Part shown: positions 22,637 through 33,651 of the stretch, piece after piece | Layout of the letters: each line of letters begins with the position of its first letter | Numbering within the stretch: the first letter of the stretch is position 1 | DNA from: Brachypterus glaber | Lineage: Eukaryota; Arthropoda; Insecta; Coleoptera; Kateretidae | Direction of reading: 5' to 3' | Length of the DNA: 64,000 nt | Assembly: GCA_958510825.1 (NCBI GenBank) | Contig: OY294047.1 | Location: 50,451,365 to 50,515,364 of the forward strand | Notes under the pieces: model-generated | Told to the model about the DNA's origin: nothing | Database searches by the model: none | What the model saw: only the letters and a program-made list of their open reading frames with translations | Translations under genes and position numbers: made by a program

Positions 22637-23147
22637 AAATAGTTATTTATGGTACTAGTGGGTAAAGTAAGATATAGCCCATGAGAAAATTAACCTGCGA
22701 GGCGTCAGCCAAGGTTTTATCCAATAAATAGCTTAGGAATTCATATTTTTATTAAAAATTTTAATGACATTTACAAGAAAATAATTTGACAAGTGACAGT
22801 TGAGTGGGTAAAATAAATAAGCCAAAGTTTTATCCAATAAATAGCTTAGGAATTCATATTTTTATTAAAAATTTTAATGCCATTTACAAGAAAATAATTT
22901 GACAAGTGACAGTTGAGTGGGTAAAATAAATAAGCCAAGGTTTTATCCAATAAATAGCTTAGGAATTCATATTTTTATTAAAAATTTTAATGACATTTTC
23001 AAGAAAATAATTTGACAAGTGACAGTTGAGTGGGTAAAATAAATAATTATCCACTCAATAAAGTAAAAGCCACGCGGGGGTTATTATTGAGTTTATCTAT
23101 TTTAAATAAAGCTGGTAATTGTCTTATTATCTGTATGAATTGGATAA
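22637..23147 (-). mobile_element. Family C repeat, copy 3, with internal 113-bp triplication
   Basis: Minus-orientation copy. The large palindrome has collapsed (GCGTCAGCC joined straight to AAGGTTTTATCC). The following segment is repeated three times with starts at 22708, 22821 and 22934, an exact 113-bp period. The end is normal (CTGTATGAATTGGATAAA). Confidence 0.9.
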
Positions 23148-23289
23148 AAGAATATTTTCATGAATAAAGTATTTTGCAAAAAACTATCTCATGTAAAAAG
23201 CCACTATTCATTTTTAGCTCTTAAAAATCAAAATATTTACTTGACGAGACCCATTTTTTTACTAATTATTGACCTTCAAAAATAAAATA
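23148..23289. other. Nothing identified
   Basis: AT-rich spacer between two repeats. Confidence 0.35.
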
Positions 23290-23600
23290 AATAAAAAGGA
23301 GGAGGTTATTAAGTCGACGTGTGACTTTTTTTTAATGTTTCATCCCGCATAACTTTGTAACGGATAAACGGAATTTGATGTGACTTTTTGCAACTTAAAG
23401 AGGGAATTCATGAGGTAGTCACGTTTCAATTTGACGCTCGGATAATGCCGGGTAAGCCGGATAATTAAGATAAGTCTAATAATTTGAACAAAATGTCACT
23501 TAAAAACGGCTTAATTTGATTCTAATATCAGCCAAATTTTTAGAGAAATATCGGATCTCGGATAAGCCAGATACCCTCAGTAAGGGGCCACCTCGGGGGC
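23290..23600 (-). mobile_element. Dispersed repeat carrying one 43-bp unit (unexpanded copy)
   Basis: Read on the minus strand this matches both flanks of the minisatellite at 26130-26952. It contains CCGATATTTCTCT, TACCCGGCATTATCCGAGCG, one CGAGCGTCAAATTGAAACGT unit, then CTTTAAGTTGCAAAAAGTCA and AAAAAGTCACACGT. It therefore represents the state before expansion. Confidence 0.88.
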
Positions 23601-24040
23601 CACTAGTAAAAATTAGGTCCTGAAATATATATTTTGCTTTTTAAAAGTCGCCAAAACTGTGTAGCAGAAACTAGCCTGCTAGGGTATTTTTTTATTTGTG
23701 GGATAGAATCAAGTCCATTTATTAAGACCTACTTATCTTTAATAAAGGAACTAACATTTCTCAAATAACATCTGTAGAACTCCTCTGAATTTATTTATCG
23801 AGAAGTTTAGAAAAGGAAGAAAATGAGAATAAATAAAACTATAAATATCGCAATAACCAAGAGCTATCTAAAAGATTTACAATTTAATGTTGGCATATTT
23901 CTTATTTAATCCCTCACTTCCACTTCTTAGCAAATTATTTTAGTTTATTAAGTTGTTGAACTATAGGAAACAGCTGGAACTATAAAACAAGCCTTGAAGG
24001 CATAGAATGCTTCACGTTGCATAGTGAAAACTCTTCATAA
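23601..24040. other. Nothing identified
   Basis: No coding or repeat boundary supported. Confidence 0.35.
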
Positions 24041-24675
24041 AATAGTATATTATATAACTAGTATGGAATAGACTATTCCATACGTGTTGTAGACTATACT
24101 TTTTCTTCGACTGCAAATATGAAGCACTGGCTTTAAACTGCGGACAAGGTTAAAAACAAGTTTTTTTGTGACTCGACGTTGTAAATGCAACAAAACACGT
24201 ATTTTTAAATAAAGTTATTAATGTTATTTAATAATTTTATCAAATCAGTACTTAAAAAATATTTTTATTTAATTTTAGCACATATTTACAAATTATAATG
24301 CAAAAATTGAAGGTTATGTCATTGTTGTGACAGATATCAGGTTTGAATATTTAACAATAGATGGAGCAGTTTTAATTTTTTGAACTAAATTGATAAAAAA
24401 CTGGTCAAATATTAATGAAAACTAATAAACTTTATGTAATTTTAACGCAAAACTTAAAATTGCATTAAATTATTCAATGTTTCATGGTAAAATATATATT
24501 TTTGCTAATTTTGCTACAGTTTTCTTTACTTTTATAAACAAGAGATGGCACTACATGTGCTCATTCTAACACTTGATACGGAATATTCATACCGTATCTA
24601 GAGCTAGAATGGATTCATTCTGTGTTTAAAAAGTGTGTGTATTTGCTTACATTCTAAAGCAGTCGTAGAAAAATA
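24041..24675 (+). mobile_element. Family B repeat, copy 4, palindrome centre deleted
   Basis: Same body and 3' hairpin as the other copies, but the GC-rich centre of the 5' palindrome is missing: GGAATAGAC joins directly to TATTCCATACGTG. This is a deletion typical of long palindromes. Confidence 0.9.
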
Positions 24676-25980
24676 TGTTTCAAAATAATTTATTTGGAAA
24701 AAAAATATTTTTTTAGAATAGCGCGCCTGTTTAATTTTATAACTTTTTTTTCAAAATCAATAGGTAGGTATAATTGTTGTTGATGTTGATTGTGACGTCA
24801 GCAGCTTGCCGAGATGGAAGGACAATTATAATTTAGCTTAGATGACGTTCTGTGTTTCTAAAAACTAAAAATTAAAACTTTTAATAAAAAAAATATATAG
24901 CCAGAAAATGGCACTGTAAAAATCTAAAGAAATTTTATTTGTATTCTTTGAATATAAATAAACATACCTACAAAATTTCACAATGATATCCTTTTCTTTC
25001 TACATAAAAAAATGTTTAAAAAAAGATTATTTTTATAATTTCTAAGGTAAAAAGACCCCTAAGCTCATTTAATGTTTTGAATATCACTAGAATTATTGAA
25101 GGCCCCTTAGTAGTGGTGAGAACACTGGGAATTGTAAAAGGTTAGTTTCTTTTAAAAGTAATAAAAACAAGTTCCAGTTTTATATACATTTTTATTACTC
25201 TTAGGAATATCCTTACACTCAGTTTAATTTATATTATTTACTTTTTCCATTGGGGTTTTGACTTGACTTTTACATTTCTTCCACGAGTTATTTAAACACG
25301 CTCTAAAATATAGGCTTAGTGGCTTTTTCACCTTTATTATTTTAGCAGCTCTAGGTTTAAAATAATTCTTTCTATATAAAAAATGTTAAAAAAAAGGTTT
25401 TTATAATTTCTAAGGTAGAAAGACCTCTTATAAATGTTTATGAACAAGGTTGCATCTGAAAGATCGTGCTTTCGTAACAATTATTACAACTTGAAAGTTG
25501 TGATGACGTAAAATTTCATCTGCTTTTTGGAAATATACCTCCTCAATACTATGAAAATACCTGACTGGCTTATTTTAGTTTTCATTAAAACAAAATGTGA
25601 GTGAATTATTTGACCTAGTTCTAAATTATTATTATGCTACAGAAATTAGTTTAAATTAAACAAAGCGCATGTTTATTGTAAGTTCTCTTCGCATTCGCAA
25701 GTTAGTTTACAAGTTATTAAATTCTACACGGTAAAAAATTAATGTAAAATAATGTAAAATTACCTTAGTTTACTAAGAAATATTACAATACTTGATTATG
25801 TTTAATTCATGAAAATGTATAAATGGAAGTAAATTTAATTTATTAACTTAAAATTACACAAAATTACTAAAATACTATAGAAAATCTTATTAAACTAAGC
25901 GTTAACTAATAATCAAATAAATGTATGGTATAATCACAAATTTAATTATTTTCTGTTGGTATTTTAATATTACAGGTCCA
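24676..25980. other. AT-rich, no gene recognised
   Basis: Two similar phrases (CTTTCTACATAAAAAAATGT near 24997 and TTCTTTCTATATAAAAAATG near 25367, each followed by TTTCTAAGGTA(G/A)AAAGACC) show a local diverged duplication. Nothing coding. Confidence 0.4.
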
Positions 25981-26027
25981 CAGAATCAAGTTTAGTAGCA
26001 TTTAAACAATTTTTAGCCTGTCGTAAT

Positions 26028-27065
26028 ATTTATGTGACCCCGAAATCAAGTTATCCGATATTTCTCTGAAAATTTGCTTGATATTAGAACTAAATTAAGG
26101 CGTTTTTAAGTAAAATTGCTTACCCGGCATTATCCGAGCGTCAAATTGAAACGGAACTACTTCATGAAGGTTCTCTCCGAGCGTCAAATTGAAAGGCGAC
26201 TACTACATGAATGTCCTCTCCGAGCATCAAATTAAAACGGGACTACTTCATGAATGTCCTCTCCGAGCGTAAAATTGAAACGCGACTACTTCATGAATGT
26301 CCTCTCCAAGAGTCAAATTGAAACGGGACTACTTCATGAATGTCCTCTCCGAGCGTAAAATTGAAACGCGACTACTTCATGAATGTCCTCTCCAAGAGTC
26401 AAATTGAAACGGGACTACTTCATGAATGTCCTCTCCGAGCGTCAAATTGAAACGGGACTACTTCATGAATGTCCTCTCCGAGAGTCAAATTGAAACGGGA
26501 CTACTTCATGAATGTCCTCTCCGAGCGTCAAATTGAAACGGGACTACTTCATGAATGTCCTCTCCGAGCGTCAAATCGAAACGGGACTACTTCATGAATG
26601 TCCTCTCCGAGCGTCAAATTGAAACGGGACTACTTCATGAATGTCCTCTCCGAGCGTCAAATTGAAACGGAAATACTTCATGAATGTCTTCTCCGAGCAT
26701 CAATCTGAAACGGGGCTACTTCATGAATGTCCTCTCCGAGCGTCAAATTGAAACGGGACTACTTCATGAATGTCCGCTCCGAGCGTCAAATTGAAACGGG
26801 ACTACTTCATGAATGTCCTCTCCGAGAGTCAAATTGAAACGGGACTACTTCATGAATGTCCTCTCCGAGAGTCAAATTGAAACGGGACTACTTCGTGAAA
26901 GTCCTCTGCGAGTGTCAAATTGAAACGGGACTACTTCATGAATGTCCTCTTTAAGTTTCAAAAAGTTTCATCCAGTTCCTATCATCCGCACCAAAGTTAT
27001 GCGGGGTCAAGCATTAAAAAAAAAGTCACACGTAGAACTCCCTCGAGGAGGCCTCCTTTTTTGGA
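26028..27065 (+). mobile_element. Dispersed repeat copy containing the expanded minisatellite
   Basis: Plus-strand partner of 23290-23600. The left flank includes CCGATATTTCTCTGAAAATT and TACCCGGCATTATCCGAGCG; the right flank includes CTTTAAGTTTCAAAAAGTTT and AAAAAGTCACACGTAGAAC. The difference between the two copies is essentially the array in the middle. Confidence 0.85.
26130..26952 (+). repeat. 43-bp minisatellite, about 19 units
   Basis: Consensus unit CGAGCGTCAAATTGAAACGG plus GACTACTTCATGAATGTCCTCTC-type remainder, period 43 bp. Variants (GAGCGT, GAGAGT or CAAGAG; CAAATT or AAAATT) occur in blocks, and a two-unit pattern repeats near 26270-26400, so segments were copied several units at a time. 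Units are not separated by unique spacers. Confidence 0.95.
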
Positions 27066-28351
27066 AGTCGGCTAATGACCATATTTAACGCTTAATTATT
27101 AAGAAATGCTGGATAAAATAAAGTCCAATAAAAATAATTGGGAATAATATTTGCGGATTAATCCACTTAGAATTGAAGCAATTAAATATTATTAATGAAT
27201 AAATCCCTGGGTTACTTTTGAAGTATAATTAATAATTACTACTTTGGTTAAAAGTCTTTTGAACCAGAAGTAATGAAGATAAATCCGAGGCATCGTTGTA
27301 GCTTTAATTAAATGAATTAACCACTCAAGATTTACATTAATTTTTAATTAGGATTTATTAATATACATTTTATTTAACCCTTTGTTCTTATGGTTTTTTA
27401 TAGTGCTAAAAATAAAGTTTTCCTACGAAAACCTATGAAAACGACAAATTTTACACGATTTAGGCGTTAAAAAATTTAGCCCAATGACTTTTAATTAAAC
27501 TCGATATAAGGAAGAAAAAACTTCTAACTTGTAAATTTTTTATTTCCCGCGGAGTAGATGAAGAAAGCACATTCTTGCCCATAAATTTGATATGGGAACT
27601 GTCCGCCAGCTTGAACTAAAGGGGTGAGTGCGGTTATCTCACTAAATATGCATCTTACGATAAAAATGTATGTTACCTATTTTATTAAGAAGCAATTTTT
27701 CAACAATTTTTGTTTGGGTTATTTTTTTATTATATTAATAACAATCGAGTTATATTCAAAAATAGACATGTTGGGGTGAAATTTTTTTCGATTTTTCAGC
27801 CAAATTATTTGTCAGAGGATAAAAGTGGTTTGAGCAAGCTTGTAGCTCTTGAAATTCTCTATAAGTTTTATATATTATGAATTTTCATAATTCAAAAAGT
27901 ATTTTGGTACGGTTATTTGTATTTGCGCGTTTTATTTGCTTACAAAATACTTTAGTTTTGAAACTACGATATTAGTTTATGCATTTTGTATATTTTGTTT
28001 TAAATAAATTAACTATGAATAAATATTTATAGCTTCGTTTATGTATGTTAACGATAAAAGTGCAATGAATACCTAAACAATAAAAAAGGACATAAAATTC
28101 TTCCACGTACATAAAATGGTCCTCAAGAAAGGCCGTCCCATGTATATACATAATGTATATTACATATATTACTTTTCCCCATAGGCTATAGGCCAATGGC
28201 CCATTGGGCCATAGCAGATAAACACTGGGAATGACATGTGTTAAAAAATCGGACCCCATATGTCAAGAATGCTTTAAATTTCAACATAGGTTTCCACAAG
28301 TTATCGCATAGATAAGATTATGTAATTATCTATAAGATCGCAACGATTATA
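27066..28351. other. No gene recognised
   Basis: AT-rich. Short frames only, including one on the minus strand at 27972-28259 with no family signature. Confidence 0.4.
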
Positions 28352-29084
28352 CAGTGCGGTCCAAAAGTCACCCCCCCCCCCCCCCTTTTAACTTTTGAAC
28401 GAGTTGAGATATCGACTTCAAATTTAGAACTCTTAAATAAGACAACTTAAACTATCTTTTAGCATATATTTGATATTTTTAGCTCTTAAAATGTGGGCAG
28501 GGGGGCATGTGGGGACATTTTTTTAAATGGAAAGGGGGGTCGTGTGATACATCATTTTAAAGCTTATAAAATTCTCTATTTAAACTAACATTTTTAAATT
28601 TTTTAAATATGTTTTTTAAAGGTTTTGATTTTTCAATTTTTTGTGCTAAAACATTCGATGTTTTAAGATTTTTTTTATAAATTTTTATTTATGTCAACTA
28701 AAATTAGTTTAAAAGTATAATTAACATTTTTTATGATGAAATAAGGCATTTTTAAAAAATTATTTGTTTTTTTTTAAAGGAATTTTGACATTAATACCCA
28801 TTTTCAACCCCATTTTAAACCCAAAAAATTTTTTTTTTTTTAATTTAAAAATATGGAGTTAAATGGAAAATTTTATAAGCTTTAAAATGATGTATTACAC
28901 GACCCCCCTTTCTATTAAAAAAAATGTGCCCCCATGCCCCTCTGCCCACATTTTAAGAGCTGAAAGTATTAAATATATGCTAAAAGATAGTTTAAGTTGT
29001 CTTATTTAAAAGTTACAAATTTGAAGTCGATATCTCAACTGGTTCAAAAGTTAAGAGGGGGGGGTGACTTTTGGACCGCTCTGT
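28352..29084. mobile_element. 733-bp foldback element, TA duplication
   Basis: Ends CAGTGCGGTCCAAAAGTCAC and its complement GTGACTTTTGGACCGCTCTG are flanked by TA. Arms of about 250 bp contain a C/G homopolymer run (28371-28385), GATATCGACTTCAAATTT, GATAGTTTAAGTTGTCTTAT, GGGGGGTCGTGTGATACATC and TTTTAAAGCTTATAAAATT. The AT-rich centre does not encode a transposase. Probably a non-autonomous Tc1/mariner-type element. Confidence 0.92.
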
Positions 29085-29555
29085 ATAATCGATTACGACT
29101 GCGTTTACAGTGATTACGCGTAGTTGTCTATCCCTCGGCTAGATGCAATTTTAATTTTTGGTGAAGGATTTTTTTTTCTAAAATTTAATTATAGGGAAAG
29201 AATTGTTTTTTTTTCGGTGGCAATATATCTTCTGAAAAAACTCTAAAATGGAAAAGTTCCCTTACATTAAAAAACTGACTTCTAAAATTAAATTGTCTAA
29301 TGATAAAATCTGAAGTAGTCTTTAATTAAGTTGTGTTGGGTAAATGGGATAAATAAGATGTTTCTGTAACAGAATTTTTAACAGCAGTATTAAATTAAAA
29401 AACTCTTTAATATGTTTATCATAACGATGTAAAAAGTTACTTTAAGCAAAGTAAAATTCAAAAAATGTACCAAGTATCAGCTGATAAGGTTAGAAGTGAA
29501 AAGTTTATGTGATAGGCCTTCAAACACTGCATCTATATATCGACATATCGATATA
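29085..29555. other. Nothing identified
   Basis: AT-rich, no feature supported. Confidence 0.35.
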
Positions 29556-30262
29556 TACCTGGTGTTTTTTTTTAACCTGAAACTTTCAAATATCTCGAAT
29601 ACTATGAATTTTAGAAAAAAAAATATTTAGGACAAAAGCTGTTTATTTTAATGGGAGAAACAAAATGGCGAATTTATTTTTAAGGATATTTACGTTTTCA
29701 AGGTCATTTCAAGGTCAACTTTGTTTTTTTTTTTAATAGAAACTTATATTTTTTTACTGGTATTTATTTCTTCTCAAAAAAATAAATACCTTTTGTAAAA
29801 AACTTTTTTTGATCGGACTTTTAGTTGAAGAGATAACACAACCACACAAAATTAAAAAAGGTGGATCTCCGACGGACTCGAATAGTCAATTACTATCTAT
29901 TTTGAGTCGCTGAATCCGAATGTGAGGTCAGAATTTGAAAGTTATCTCCCATTTTCAACATAACCTCAAAAAACTTATCATATCATTGAGAAAAGTATGT
30001 TTTTTGAGGTTATGTTGAACCTAGGAGCTAGCTTTAAAAATATGACCTTAGATTCGGAATCAGCCACTCAAAATACATAGTCGGAGATCCAACTTTTTTA
30101 ATTTTGTGTGGCTCTGTTATCTCTGCTACTAAAAGTCCGATCAAAAAAAGTTTTTTACAAAAGATTATTATTTTTTTGAGGGTAATTAAAGAACAGTAAA
30201 AATATATGTTTCTATTAAAAAAAAAACATAGTTAACCTTGAACCCTTGACCCCTTTACCCGA
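29556..30262. mobile_element. Foldback element, arms about 260 bp
   Basis: The arms 29700-29975 and 29998-30260 mirror each other: AAAAACTTTTTTTGATCGGA / TCCGATCAAAAAAAGTTTTT, TGGATCTCCGAC / GTCGGAGATCCA, and CATAACCTCAAAAAAC / GTTTTTTGAGGTTATG at the tip. At the left (29567-29600), TTAACCTGAAACTTTCAAAT is shared with the small MITE at 50801-50902, so a related end or separate fragment lies there. Confidence 0.8.
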
Positions 30263-30389
30263 CCTCAATTTTTACCAAATAAAATATTTGCAGAGAACTT
30301 TGCGTGAGAAATCTATAAAAATTCGTTAAACATAAAAAAAACATGGGTTTAGGTTGCACAGTCTGTATAGGACAAAAATTACTCCAGTT

Positions 30390-30630
30390 GCGTTAAAAAA
30401 CTCAGACATAGAAGTATTTATGATGTTACTTTGTAACTATTTCGAATACCTAGTGAGAAGAACACAGCTTGTGAGGTAGAACACAGTTTGTGAGGTGTAC
30501 CACAGGGAATAGAATTGAGTCCTGTCTTATTTCTGATTTATGTAAATGACATTTATCATATCCAAAACTTAGGTTACATAGTTTTATATGCAGACATAGT
30601 AAGTTTGTGATATACCATTCTTGTGTGAAG
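30390..30630 (+). pseudogene. LINE reverse transcriptase remnant (motifs B-C)
   Basis: Plus-strand reading gives YFEYLVRRTQLV, a small duplicated segment (ACACAGCTTGTGAGGTAGA repeated), then GVPQGIELSPVLFLIYVND and GYIVLYADIV. These are RT motif B (GVPQGxxLSPxLF) and motif C, in which the catalytic ADD is degraded to ADI. It is a short, dead, CR1/Jockey-like fragment. Confidence 0.8.
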
Positions 30631-31301
30631 TAGATAAAGCTGGGAGTAAAACACAATTTATATGAACTACTTCAAGTTCTGATCAACTATTGTCTTGTGA
30701 AATTTTTAAAAATTTTGAAAACCGATCATATATATTTCTTCTGCTCATAAGACTGCGAAAATTTAAAAAATTGCCTGAAAAAAAAATGAAATGAAATTTT
30801 ACAGCTAATCAAACCAATAAAAAAAGATAAAAAAATAAAAATAATATTGATAAAAGAAAAACAATACAATTCTTGTTTGAGGCAGACAATTATACGAAGG
30901 ATATGTCATTTCCTGGAGAAAATGAACAATCCCTGGCAGTACGACAGCCGAGAATAAAGAACAATTTATATGAATAACCTTCCGCCAATAACGACATTTC
31001 GGACGTGGCTGGCAACGCGAAAATCTCAATCCGGGAAGTATAAGGGTAAAAGTCAAATATTTGGGACAAAGGACTTGTTTTGTAAAATATTTATACGGTG
31101 ATACTCGGAAGTAAAGGTATACCTTTAAATATATTCATTCGGAACTCGGAGAACAGAAAAAATAATTAACTTCATGCGCATATACCGAAAAAAAAGAGAG
31201 AGGCCACTGTACCGAAAAAAATAATTTCGATCTATCCATTCAATACGAACTTTGCCACTCACACAAAGGAAAAATCGAATATGGAGTATTTGTGATCCAA
31301 A
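30631..31301. other. Nothing identified
   Basis: AT-rich sequence with a mixed GC patch at 30960-31030. No feature recognised. Confidence 0.35.
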
Positions 31302-31577
31302 TGGGAGAATTAGCTCAGCGGTCTAAGGCATCGATATAGCATTGACACTGAGCTAATGATCGTGAGTTCAAACCTCACTGGCGCCGATTGCCTTTTTCAG
31401 TCAATTAATAATTGAAATTTGGCGAAGGCGTACTCCCAAGATATATTGGTTCGAAAGTCAATTAAAGCCAGTGGTTCCCTCTACTACTAGCCCACACAAG
31501 TTCTGGACTTAGGGGATGCTTAATTAAGTAGAATAGTACGAAGTTAAAAAAAAAACAAACAAACAAAAAAAACAAAC
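31302..31577 (+). mobile_element. tRNA-derived SINE, copy 2
   Basis: The head resembles a tRNA: GGGAGAATTAGCTCAGCGG (A box) and GTGAGTTCAAACCTCACTGG (B box). The body shares CCCTCTACTACTAGCCCACA, CTGGACTTAGGGGATGCTTA and ATTAAGTAGAATAGTACGAA with the minus copy at 7101-7362. The tail is A-rich with AAACAAAC repeats. Confidence 0.88.
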
Positions 31578-31620
31578 TTGTGCTAGTTACCTAGTTACCT
31601 ACTTGTATAATAATATATTA

Positions 31621-31716
31621 TATACCAAGGTTGTGAATTATGCCTTTATAACTCAAGCGATGTATATCCTTCGGCGCAGAGGAATATAAAGGCCTAATTC
31701 ACAACCGTGGTGTATA
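31621..31716. repeat. 96-bp palindrome
   Basis: TATACCAAGGTTGTGAATTA plus TGCCTTTATA is mirrored by TATAAAGGCCTAATTCACAA plus CCGTGGTGTATA. The GC-richer centre (CCTTCGGCGCAGAGG) matches the plan of the other palindromes in the window. Confidence 0.85.
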
Positions 31717-31870
31717 CTATTTTTTTCACTACTAAGACATTATATTGAGTAAAATTTATCATTTTTTAATAACTTAAAATCAAAAGTTTTGCGTTCTGAA
31801 AAAATCTTGACTATTTTTCTCGCTTTAAGAACACTTTTTAAAAATAATACATAAAATTCCAAATGCCAAC

Positions 31871-31902
31871 GTTTCGCCCCTTTTTTGTACGGGCTTCTTC
31901 AG
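31871..31902 (-). ncRNA. Hammerhead-like core motif (candidate, unproven)
   Basis: The minus strand reads CTGAAGA-AGCCC-loop-GGGGC-GAAAC: the CUGANGA box, a stem II with GC pairs and the GAAA box of a hammerhead ribozyme in the correct order. Such motifs are known in Penelope-like retroelement ends. I cannot form a convincing stem III and cleavage triplet from the flanking bases, so this is only a relic or look-alike. Confidence 0.35.
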
Positions 31903-32704
31903 GGCGGCTTTATTAATTTGAATATAAAACATAAATATAATGAATATACAATAAAAATAAAAATAAAATTTTAATACATAAAATTATGAGATAAAAAGTA
32001 ACAATAATCTTTATTCTTTAGTCAGAAATAGCCAAAATTAGGTGATAATTATTATGGAAAGACTGAAAGCATTCATATGTCCTGTTTTGTGATATTGACC
32101 TATTATATAAAACCTTTTAGTTCAAAACTTTAACCGGAAAGAGTCTCGAATTCGTATACGATCCACACATACACATTGTTTTCTTTATTTTACTAGAACT
32201 TTCGGTCTAGAAGCTTGTCAATACAACCTTGTAAACTGAGATCAAGATATTAAAGATAAAAAATGAACATTTGAAAGAATTTTGAATCAAAGAATTTAAG
32301 AAAAAGTCAATAGGTTCAAAACCGAATAAAAGAACACAGATCTGTATTATATCGTTCACATTAAAAATAAAAAACATAAAGTTAAAATTGTTTTAACCAT
32401 ATTTTTGCTTTCATATTTTAATAAATTTTGCTTTACATCAAACAAAGAACAAGAAAAGTAAATAAAACAAATTGTTTTGTAATATTTAAATGTAATTGCA
32501 TAGGTTTTATTTGAGGTTGTATGTTTATTTATTACGTTCTTTGTTGAAAATATATATATTTTATTTATTACGTTTTTTGTTAAAATTATATATGCTTATA
32601 TTAATAACAATTATGTACAAATAAAATTAGTTATTATTTTAATTTTATTTACTGTTGCCAACAATTTTACAATAATCATTTTGAAAATATATTTTAACTG
32701 TTAA
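31903..32704. other. AT-rich, nothing identified
   Basis: No gene, repeat boundary or RNA recognised. Confidence 0.4.
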
Positions 32705-33034
32705 ATAGTTATTTATGGTACTAGTGGGTAAAGTAAGATATTGAGAAAATTAACCTGCGAGGCGTCAGCCAAGCAGGTTAATTTTCGAGAGGGCAATATC
32801 GGTTTACCCATGAGTGCCATACAAGGTTTTATCCAATAAATACTAAGGAATTCATATTTTTATTAAAAATTTTAATGACATTTACAAGAAAATAATTTGA
32901 CAAGTGACAGTTGAGTGGGTAAAATAAATAATTATCCACTCAATAAAGTAAAAGCCACGCGGGCGTTATTATTGAGTTTATCTATTTAAAATAAAGCTGG
33001 TAATTGTCTTATTATCTGTATGTATTGGATAAAT
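32705..33034 (-). mobile_element. Family C repeat, copy 4
   Basis: Minus-orientation full-length copy with both hairpins (CTGCGAGGCGTCAGCCAAGC in the centre of the large one) and normal ends (ATAGTTATTTATGGTACTAG and CTGTATGTATTGGATAAA). Confidence 0.9.
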
Positions 33035-33651
33035 ATTTTTACTTTACTACAATTAGGCACCGAACAAGTAATAGATTTCACAGTCTACAGGCTTAAAGTT
33101 CTCATGTCCTTTTACCGGGCAGACTTTTCTATACAATTTTTTCAATTCTTTTACCTCGTTTTTTACTAGCCCAAGATTTTTCCTTTAATCTTTGAAAAAC
33201 TTTAAATTAATATAAGTATATCTGAAGTAATTTCTATCCAACAAAGGTTTACGAAGCTTATTATAACATTGTTAAACTATTTTTGGTATGTGCCAAATAC
33301 CAAGCCTCATTAAATTTTCGCTATTACTTCACACATAATATAATAATAAACCTCCAAACTTCATTATGTATCGAAAAGAGCAATTATTCATTGTGGTTCG
33401 AATTATCTAACCCTTAAAATCTTGCTTCATTGGGTTCTAACAATAGATTGGAACAAAAAGTCAAATTTTAATTAATTAATTAATTAATTTGTTTATAAAT
33501 CAAGTAAATCAAAGTATGGAAAATATTACGTCACTGAAAAAACATCTGGTTTGAGTAACCAGATCAGCAGTTAATACAGACCAATTCTTTTTCTGGTTGC
33601 TGCTACCAGAAATGTGACAAGGCAAAGCAAGAACATCGACGTTACGCACAA
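33035..33651. other. Nothing identified
   Basis: AT-rich with a short (TTAA)n run near 33470-33490. Confidence 0.35.

Noticed and set aside
26130..26952. Regular 43-bp repeats resembling a CRISPR array
   Set aside because: Units are contiguous with no unique spacers, no cas genes exist, and the setting is eukaryotic; it is a minisatellite.
31302..31390. Functional tRNA gene
   Set aside because: Boxes A and B are present, but no good acceptor or anticodon stem forms, and the unit continues into a SINE body and AAACAAAC tail shared with another copy.
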